Source of the DNA: Selaginella moellendorffii
Taxonomy: Eukaryota; Streptophyta; Lycopodiopsida; Selaginellales; Selaginellaceae
Assembly: GCF_000143415.4 (NCBI RefSeq)
Contig: NW_003314324.1
Coordinates: 763,767-827,766 of the forward strand
Length of the DNA: 64,000 bases
Direction of reading: 5' to 3'
A program made the position numbers and the translations under genes. Positions within the stretch are counted from its first letter, which is position 1. Each line of letters opens with the position of its first letter. The notes below the pieces were generated by a model. The model was given only the letters and a program-made list of their open reading frames with translations, was not told where the DNA came from and made no database searches. Below, piece by piece: positions 56,370-64,000 of the stretch.

Positions 56370-58478
56370 TTAGGCCTTCTTTGGCTGCTTGGAACTGATT
56401 CGACAGCTGAAAGCATCGAGCAAGCCAGGGTCTTCTTCGCACGTAAGATAAGTGGCTGCCTCGGGATTGGCCAGGAGCTGCTTGGCAACCAGATAGCCAG
56501 CAATGGACCATGTCTGGAAGAGTCTCGATTGCTTGCCTATAAACTTCCCCGTGCGGCTGTCGTAGTACTCGGGCCAGCGGTCTCTGGAGATTCTCCTCTC
56601 CATGATTTCTAGAGCCTCGTACGCCACTTCTGATCTTCCCATCTTTATGCAGGCTAGTGTAAACTGTCAAAGAGTAACAAGGCAGCGTCAGAATTTTTTT
56701 TGCCATGGATCATCTTTTCATGATTTCTTGCCTGCCAGATGAGTGTAGGCCAGGAACCTCCATTATGGTAAGACCATGCCCTGGAAAAACTCACAGAGTT
56801 ATGACTTCCAACACAAAATTTACAAAAGCTTACGTGTTTTTGGGGTCACCGCCAGTGATGATTCGCCACTCCTCGTTTTCAAAAGCCGGGAAGCAGATCT
56901 TGAGAGGCATGCTTCCGACCAGGTGCTTCCATCTGTCTTGGATGAGATCGAGAATTCCGCTGGATTGCTGTGGTGTTGCCAGGGAAGATACTATCGCCCA
57001 CAAGTTTCCCAGTGAGAAGAACCGAAAGTCCATGTGAGCCGGCTGTAGATTGCCGATAAAGTACCCTCCATGATCGGGCATCCAGTCCGCAAGCCAATCC
57101 GGGATTTGCTCGGGATAAATATTAAACTTGTTCACAGCATCATGCGAGTACTCTTCGGTTTTATAGCGATAGATCTCGTTGAGCTTAGCTATGTCGAGCC
57201 AATAGTATTCCCTTATGTGGAACGACAGTGCGCTAAGTCGCGAGTTAACCGCTGTAAGCAATTGATGAGACTTCTCGTCTGGGATAAGCATCTCTTTCGC
57301 ACATTGAAGAGCCGAGTAGAAAAGCGCCTGTGTTCCGAGAGACGGTTAGTATTTTCTCTCGAAGCGAAATGACTATAAGCACCTGTATTTCAAGAGGATG
57401 GCCGTGGATGCCCATGCGACGATCGATCATACACGAGCCATCCGTGACCAGCAACGTCGGGAACATGTCAAACCCGTCAGAGAGACATAACTTAAGAATC
57501 ATCCTTATGCCGGTTTGGACGTCCATTCTTTCCTGCAATGACAAGTCGCCCGTGGATTTACCGTAAGCTCGGAGGAGAATTATCCACCACAGACCTGGAG
57601 AATATCAAATGAAGATGAAACTGGAATCCAACAAAGAGAAACGTTAAGCACCTGAGTCTACTGGTGCAACCCTTCCGATAGCAGCTTCTCCAAAGTCTGG
57701 ATCCAGGATCTCTTCGCAAGTGTCCTCTTCAGCGGCAACCGATTGAACCTTGAAACTTGCAGGCATTAGACCCTGCCCAGGACTGTAAAAATCAACGGTT
57801 TTTTCCCAGCTCTACCACCATTCATAGAGCAAACTTAGTATAATCACACACAAGGAATAACTTTACCTGTAACCTTAGCGTGCATAGTAGAAAGTTACGA
57901 ACAATGGCTGGCTCTCCTTTCAGTAGAAACGCAATGCCCGACGGAACAAAATCGCGGATGAAAACTTGATCGTAGTTTAGAGCCGAAGCGTCAGTGGGGT
58001 CGTTCGCGGCAATCGTTCCCACTGGACAGCCTTGGTACTGCACTATGGAGGCCCTGAGCAATCGCCACGCTTCTTGCTCGAAGGGACTCTCCTTCCTGGC
58101 TTCCTTGAAAGTTAAGTCGGACGAATTGCCTTTAAAATTCTCTACGTCGAGATTGAGAGGAAGGATTCCCGCGGCTGGAACGTAGACTTGGTGCTGGCGC
58201 TGCTGGTCTAGATCCGGAACAGGATTAGCTCCATCCTGTGTGAAGACTCGATTCTCGGCCAAGATGTAGAGCCTCGATTTTAGTGGAGACCGTCTCCATT
58301 TTCCTCTGCGGAGGAATCGTATGGAGTCGGAGCGCCTGGGGTGAGACAATGCGAGGCCGCTGACGATAATCGACCCTCTACAAACCCTCCCGTGCGATTG
58401 GGAGCCCGGATTCCACGTCTTGAACCTCGATGGGGACGAAAGAGCCGCCTCTGCGCCTGGAAAGCTTCCTGGACTCAT
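56370..58478 (-). CDS. Alkaline/neutral invertase (GH100), organelle-targeted type
   Basis: Six exons (58478-57867, 57811-57652, 57594-57383, 57327-56834, 56780-56732, 56663-56370) join to 606 aa. The 49-bp exon 5 ends in a GC donor (CAG|GCAAG), a GC-AG intron. Residues 1 to about 110 are basic and Ser-rich, like a plastid or mitochondrial transit peptide. The GH100 core follows: [135 protein letters not shown] and [20 protein letters not shown]. Reaction: sucrose + H2O gives glucose + fructose at neutral to alkaline pH. ATG 58478 is the first ATG in this frame. Confidence 0.94.
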
Positions 58479-58863
58479 GATTCTTCGCAAATCCGGCCGC
58501 GCGACGGGGCAAGAAAGGCGCCGGAAACCCTACCTCGATCGACCGGCTCCTCTTCGCTGAAAATCGCAGAATGCCGCTTCGAGATCAATCGAAAAACACG
58601 AAAGTCTTGCAGATTCTTGCTGGAAATCGCTCGCTGAGGGCTCCGATCGTAGGAAAAATGGAAGAAGAAACGCTTCACGCGCACAAAATGAAATAGGGCG
58701 CGCGATGGAACGAAGACCAAGTTAAACAAAGATCTATCCGACGTGGAAAGTGACCGTTCCTAGTCACTTGCTGACGTGACGTGGCGCATTTGGTGGCCAC
58801 GAAGAAAACGTGAATTTTTATTTCACCCATTTATTTACTTTAACCACGATTGGTGGTTTACTT

Positions 58864-59656
58864 TTACTTGCAATTGTCCCCGTTGGTAAACTCAAACGCT
58901 GGTACCACGTACGCGGTCTCCTTGCTCGAGGTGGAATGCAGTGTCGGTGTGAAAGAATTGGTGGCGGAGCCAACGGGAACGTTACACGTGGATGGCAGCG
59001 ATGACGTAATGACGGACACGGCGCAGCTACCCGGGAAGCCCAGTGGTTCCAAGTGGTGGAACCCCATCGAGAACTGGCCATGGTGCTGGGTTACCATCGT
59101 TAAGTTTGCTTGCGGGCATGATAGCTCCACGGAAACACCTGGAGAAAACGAGAGAAAACTTCTCGGAAGAACTTTGGAAGCTCTTACCAGAGAGACCATG
59201 GGTCTTGGTCTTGTGCTTGGTGGAGCAACGCTCGCAAGTGACTCGGCCCCTGATGGTAATTCTTGGAGTGTGCGAAGGTGGTGAGCCGTCAATGGTCCCT
59301 GGAGCCGGAGGTGTCGACTGAGCTGACGATTCCGGAGCTTGCGATGGCGCTAGAATGCTGGTGACTTGCAGAGAATCCATAGCCGAAAGCCTCTCGTCTT
59401 CCACGGCACGAACACTTTCCAGGCGAAGTTGATCATTCGCAGCAACTTTTTCTCCACGAAGATGTGGAGGTAAAGGACCGCCCTTGAGAGGATCGGGAGG
59501 ACCATTACCATTACCACCGCTGCCGCTGGTAAGGGGAGAGAGCGGTGAAGCAGCCGGAGAGATGGAAACTTTTCTCGAGTGTCCTGCATTGTCAGCAGCA
59601 GAGACGATTAGCAAAACCAGGAAGATGGGGACAGAAAATGCTAAACGACCACCCAT
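58864..59656 (-). CDS. Ole e 1-like proline-rich secreted protein
   Basis: Two exons, 59656-59188 and 59138-58864, join to 247 aa. ATG 59656 starts a signal peptide (MGGRLAFSVPIFLVLLIVSA). A Pro/Ser/Gly-rich linker follows to about residue 135. The Ole e 1-type domain starts ITIRGRVTCERC and continues GVSVELSCPQ across the splice, then SCAVSVI, STCNVPVG and NCK at the end. The six cysteines in this order fit the pollen Ole e 1 fold. Known family: extracellular proteins of cell walls and pollen tubes, role unclear. The intron is only 49 bp. Confidence 0.8.
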
Positions 59657-59901
59657 AGCTATAGCTCTACGGCTCCGAGATATCACTCAACTATATTATG
59701 GAAGAGAATTTATGCGAACCTGGAGGCCGTGCATGCGGCTAGTGTGTGGGCGTCCGTCTTCTTGGCATGAGCCCCAGAAGCCCGGAAAAAGTTTTAATCA
59801 CAAAAGAAACAGCGTCCTCTACCGTTCACATCGTCGCTGCACAGTCAAAAAGTGAGAAACAAAACATATGTTTGGGAATGTCTTACCGCCTTTTAAGTAT
59901 T

Positions 59902-61516
59902 TCACGTTCGTATTTCGTAGCTGGCGGCTCTTGTTACTGCACGAAATCCCTTGTAAGGTCGGTATTCCACGTTTCTAATGTCCATCTTGTCTACTTTCAG
60001 ACCGGACACGGCCGTTCCCTGGATCTTAAAACCAACCAGGAAAGTTGGAAACTCTTCTAAGCGATTGATCCCTGGTTCCAGCTGCAAAGTGCCACTTAAG
60101 CAAGGAGACTTGTCCTTTGGAATACGTCCTATGATCCACGTTGATACCTGCAAGTATAAGACTTAGAAACATCATAAAGAAAGGTTAGCTCTAGTGTTAC
60201 CTTTGTAGAAAAGCTGTACGTAACTGTTCCAACACTAGGACTCAGGTTTGTGGACACCACAGACGGAGGCCAAGGTAGTTGAACGATAATAGCATCCACG
60301 GGTTTCCCAGGATCGCCTCGAAGCCCCACTAGAACATTTACACGACAAATTCCTTCGCCAGAGCTCAATTGAGGACGAACGAACAGGGGAGGATTTTTTA
60401 AGCCCTTCACTCTGCAAATACGATATCAGTTAGTGCTAGTAAGTGCGCAAAACAAGAACAAACCTGTAGCTCATGAGTTTAAATGCACCATCTGGAGGAA
60501 TGAACGATAACATTTGGTCCGCTTCCCATGCTCGGTATCGCACACAGGGGTGAAAGTTTACGTCGTGTAGAATGTCGGCATTTGCAAACGTCAGCGAGAG
60601 TTCAGGCATCCCGGACAATCTCGAGGTCGCTTGGATTTCTCCATAAGCCTCACATTTTACGACGAAACCATCCCTGCACTCACAACTTTGTAAACTTAGA
60701 GATAGCAATAGTGCTGCCTATATACCTGTTAAAAACTGCATCCATCTCCTCGACCAAGTCAAAGTAAATCTCGTTGTTCGAGTGCTTCACGTTACTAGCC
60801 CTCCAAGAAACTTGCGATGAAGTTGCCAGAGGAGAAGCAGCGTTCAAACTTGACGAAGTCCCGGTGACAACACTGAGAACTCTACTGACCAAATTCGGAG
60901 GAGCAATAATCTCTTTTAACACACTCGGCTCAGTCGTGGAAGGAAATCCGCTGTCCATCATTTCGTCGAGAATCTACGAGCAAGCGAAACATCAGAGGAA
61001 AGACACCACTGATAAACTTTCAATCACCTCGTATACGATCACGAAATTGTCCTTGAGAATATCTTCATTCAATCCTCCTAGATAGTTTTCTAGAACACTT
61101 GCAACCTTGCACAGAAACTTCAAAAAGAGAAACCAATCAACGCAAGAAAAAGCTCTCAAACACGAACCTCGATTCCCAGAAGAGGAGGCATCTCACTCGC
61201 TGTGCATGCCAGAAACGTCACGCCCTCCCGGACAATGTGTAGAAGGTAATGCGTCGGAGACGCGATAACGGAGGGAGGATCCTGGACGATCAGCCAGAAA
61301 GAATGTAGGTCTTGGCAAAAGAGAGCTTGATCTTACCTGATCTTCCATCTCTGATCGCTGCCGCCAGAACCAGCTGCAAATGGATCGCTCCACGCGCTTT
61401 CCCATCCATTGCTTCTCAAGAATCACGTCACTGCACAGGGAAATTTCCTGCTTAGACCACAGATAGCTCAGAGAGGCGTACCCGGCATCGGAGAGGAGGA
61501 ACAAGCACTGAATCAT
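59902..61516 (-). CDS. AP-3 complex subunit mu
   Basis: The gene starts at ATG 61516 (MIQCLFLLSDAG) with a 51-bp first intron that happens to be in frame. Longin-like N-terminal blocks are MGKRVERSICSWFWRQ, VIASPTHYLLHIVREGVTFL and GGLNEDILKDNFVIVYEILD. The mu homology domain has DLVEEMDAVFNRDGFVVKCE, LTFANADILHDVNFHPCVRY, SFIPPDGAFKLMSY, CRVNVLVGLRGDPGKPVDAI, TWIIGRIPKDKSPCLSGTLQ and the end YKGFRAVTRAASYEIRT. It is about 415 aa after splicing. Known role: cargo selection in AP-3 vesicles running from Golgi/endosomes to the vacuole. Confidence 0.94.
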
Positions 61517-61728
61517 CGCTGCTAGAACCCTAACTTTGCGAAATAAAATGGACGAGCTGTGATTGGAGGGAATCTAGGTCCGGAATGTCGTGCGTGTGGA
61601 CCGTCCGATGTCGGTTTTCTTAAAACTATGAGAGACAATACAATGCAACCACAGACGAGGGCAAGCAGAAGGATTATGGCGATTTAGTAGCGTAGCGGGC
61701 TTGCAGCGTCCTGGATTTCTAGGTCACG
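61517..61728. promoter_or_regulatory. Bidirectional promoter region AP3M / UPL6
   Basis: Only 212 bp separate the AP-3 mu start codon (minus) and the UPL6 start codon (plus), so both promoters and leaders must lie here. No strong TATA box is visible, as is common for housekeeping genes. Confidence 0.6.
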
Positions 61729-64000
61729 ATGTTCTTCTCCGGCGATCCGGGGCTGCGGCGCAAGGTGGAGCTGCGAGGGCGCAGCTCTAAGGAGAGCGAT
61801 CGGCAAGGGACTCTCAACAGGGTCAAGGACGAGCGCGAGCAGCGGCAGCGAGCGCGGCTGCGGCAGCAAGGCGCTCTTCGAATCCAGGTAGTGTCCTCCA
61901 TTTCATTCCCGGATTCCGAATTCTTGTTCCCAGAAATGCTTTCGGGGAAGGCGAGACGTAGCGGTCAATCAGGTCCTCATTCGAGAGAAATTCGTCGCAG
62001 CTTTCGGAGAATTTAGCGATAGAGCGGACAGGTGATTCTTGCAGAGCTCATAGCTTTTGATAGATTTGGAGCTCATAGATTCTATTCTATTTTCAGGAAC
62101 GTCTTCAAGCCCGAGTCTTTATATCTTCCTCAGATTTTCTTCATGATCTCTCCGAAAAATTCAGCGGATTTCTACCGGCTGGCTGGAGCTTGCCGCCATT
62201 TTCTTCGATGCATGAGTGAAACGGGTAAGCTCCATTGAATGAAAATGCTGGAGCCTGACTTGATCCACAGAAGGTGGTGTCTTTTCGGTTTTTGTTAGCG
62301 GAGACTATACGACTCAAAGATGTGCTATTAACTATAGAGTGAAGCATTTTGCGATTCTTTGTCTACAAGGTCTCTACCATCACCGGTATGTGAGAGTAAC
62401 GCAGTCGTGATTGTTTTCTTGTTTACATTGGATTTACAGAGAATCACTTAAGGAAGAGTTAATGCTTCCAGAAGATGGATCCAGAGACGATGTCGCAGGG
62501 GTTCTCGTGCGCACGATTCTCAGCCTTGCAACGGTCGAGTTGCCTTGGTCTGGAAGTCTTATTGAGCACCTTGCACTCAACAAGATGTTTTGTCTTCTTC
62601 GTGATCTCGTCTTGACATTGGTATGTTACTCACTTCCAGGCTACTTGTGTTACAACGCATTTCTTTTCCAGAAAAACACAGATGCTCGATCATTGGTGAT
62701 GTTATCTTTGGAGCGGCTTGTACATCAGCTCTCTGTTTTGTATGTGGAAAAGTTTCAGTACTTGAAGCCGGTGCCATTTACCTGGAGTCTCCCGGCTCAG
62801 ATATTTTCTGTTCCACTTCTCTGGCGACGACTTCCGCGTCTGAAAGAGGTCCGAAAGCTTTCGTTTTCTAAAAAGTTTTTTATATGAGACATTCACAGGT
62901 CAGCGTTACGGACGGTGTTTGGGCTTTTGTTGTTCATCAAACAGCCATAAATAAACTTGACTTGAGGACCTCTCTTCCTTCTGATGTAAGCCCTGAGTTT
63001 CCGTCATTTGTTTGCTTGCTGGGAAACCTCTTGGAAAGCTCACGACTCGCCATGCAACAACCAAACGCTATGATTCAGCTGGTAAGTTTGATATGCCTCC
63101 TGTTGATAAATGTATGTTACGAGAGCATTGCAGGTCACAGATATAGCAAATGTAGCACGGACTCTGTTGAGCACTCCACCGATAACCTGTGCTCTTTGTC
63201 CGAAGGAAACGTTCAGTGATGGTAACACTCTCACGTTATTATTCTTCTAACAACATTCTTCTTGCAGCCAGCGAGGACGACGACATGAAAATTGACATTG
63301 AAGAGAGCTTTGCTTTAGAACCAGCATTGATATCCCAGCTAAAGCACGCGTCTGATGGGATGTTCCTGAAAGAAATGGTACATGAAATTTTTATCTTTCA
63401 AAACCCGTTTTCTCACTATCTTCCAGGTGAGGGTTGCCTTCTCACAAGCTCCACTCGATTTGAATACGGTTGCTACACCATTTGGTGGTGCTCCGGAAGC
63501 CAGTGCGGTTTCTGCCGTTTGCGGCTTTTTATATGCGGCATTTTCTGTACTGGATAGAACTACAATAGTCTCGCGCTTGGCATACGTTGCGAACCTGGTG
63601 CCTCCACTGTGGCAATATATTACTTCTTGTCGGCTGAATAACAACTGGCCAGCGATCGAGCTGCCTTCTCAGGATGCGCAGCTATCACCAGAGCTACTTG
63701 GTTGGATGCTGCCACTTGCGGTTTTCTGTCCCGTCTTCAGGTGCGTTCAAAATGATCGCGTGCTTCTCTAAAGACTTCTTTTGCAGTCATCTGCTTTTTA
63801 GCATGGACAACGATGAGTTCTACAACATGAAACAACCGATAAGTATAGAAGATGTTAAGCAACTGGTGCTTATTTTGAAGGAGGTGCGCAACCAGATACT
63901 ATTGATAAAAGCGATTGACATTGTCTGTTACTGTAGGGACTCTGGCAGCTTCTGTGGGTTATGCCTTTCAAGCCGTCAGCCTTCGTCGCTTCCGATATAT
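61729..64000 (+). CDS. UPL6: HECT-type E3 ubiquitin ligase UPL6-like, 5' part (runs off the window)
   Basis: Exon 1 (61729-61887) encodes MFFSGDPGLRRKVELRGRSS and the basic helix leading to an IQ motif completed by the next exon (ALRIQ|KCFRGRRDVAV, exon from about 61937). Later exons encode FKPESLYLPQIFFMISPKNS, ADFYRLAGACRHFL, VELPWSGSLIEHL, SPEFPSFVCLLGNLL, EDDDMKIDIEESFALEPALI, ASAVSAVCGFLYAAFSVLDR and ELLGWMLPLAVFCPVF, in the order found in plant UPL6. The HECT catalytic domain with its Cys lies beyond 64000. Known family role: E3 ligase with IQ motif, HECT thioester mechanism. At least ten small exons with 45-90 bp introns are present; their borders were not all fixed. Confidence 0.9.

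Noticed and set aside
58341-58637. 98-aa plus-strand ORF overlapping the invertase start
   Set aside because: It is antisense to the transit peptide exon and 5' leader, and has no motif.

Overview
Organism: this is nuclear DNA of a land plant. It encodes a thylakoid-lumen PSII subunit, a SLAC-type anion channel, a GH100 invertase, an Ole e 1-like secreted protein and plant-type AP3M, UPL6 and UBP genes. Introns are mostly 50-90 bp, genes are packed tightly on both strands and separated by retrotransposon-rich blocks. That style fits the lycophyte Selaginella (S. moellendorffii is my best guess, by inference, without a database search). Layout, left third: 1-90 is the 3' end of an unknown gene. 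380-697 encodes PsbTn. 983-1843 is a CDK-like kinase broken by one in-frame TAG. 2021-4059 is an intact IBA57 gene. 4090-4300 is a decayed relic of the 5' end of a SLAC gene. 5821-6918 is a frameshifted P-loop NTPase, followed by a long foldback (6935-7700). Middle block, 9.3-29.6 kb: a nested retrotransposon island with no autonomous element. An LTR element with ~185-bp LTRs (9339-12204) is interrupted by a TRIM with TSD GATAG (10090-10683). A minus-strand LTR element (about 12598-19938) is interrupted by a minus-strand TRIM with TSD ACCAT (12869-13543) and by a solo LTR with TSD ACTAA (17678-19586). A complete 7.5-kb non-autonomous element with TSD GATAC lies at 20513-27994. A decayed relative of the first element follows at 28.5-29.6 kb. 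Right half: 29.9-31.28 kb is a broken second IBA57 copy, followed directly by an intact SLAC-type channel. The IBA57-SLAC unit therefore exists twice, and each copy kept a different gene. Next, in order, come CTP synthase (-), RRP15 (-), a small SICKLE-like protein (+), an E2-C type ubiquitin-conjugating enzyme (-), an unrecognised signal-peptide protein (-), a GT2-like type II membrane glycosyltransferase (-), a UBP/USP10-type deubiquitinase (+) and a DUF716/TMEM45-like membrane protein (-). An AT-rich desert with Ty3 pol fragments fills 48.8-53 kb. After it come a five-exon coiled-coil/P-loop NTPase/nuclease-like gene (-), alkaline/neutral invertase (-), an Ole e 1-like protein (-), AP-3 mu (-) and the 5' part of HECT ligase UPL6 (+, runs off the window). 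Most expressed genes are unlinked housekeeping functions (Fe-S assembly, nucleotide synthesis, ribosome biogenesis, ubiquitin system, vesicle traffic, sugar metabolism), with no operon-like logic. The most unusual items are the NTPase-nuclease gene at 52994-56046, which resembles Crinkler/RHS-type proteins in architecture; the duplication with reciprocal gene loss; the nested set of non-autonomous LTR elements with clean target-site duplications; and LTRs whose hexamer/dodecamer arrays are open in nearly all reading frames.
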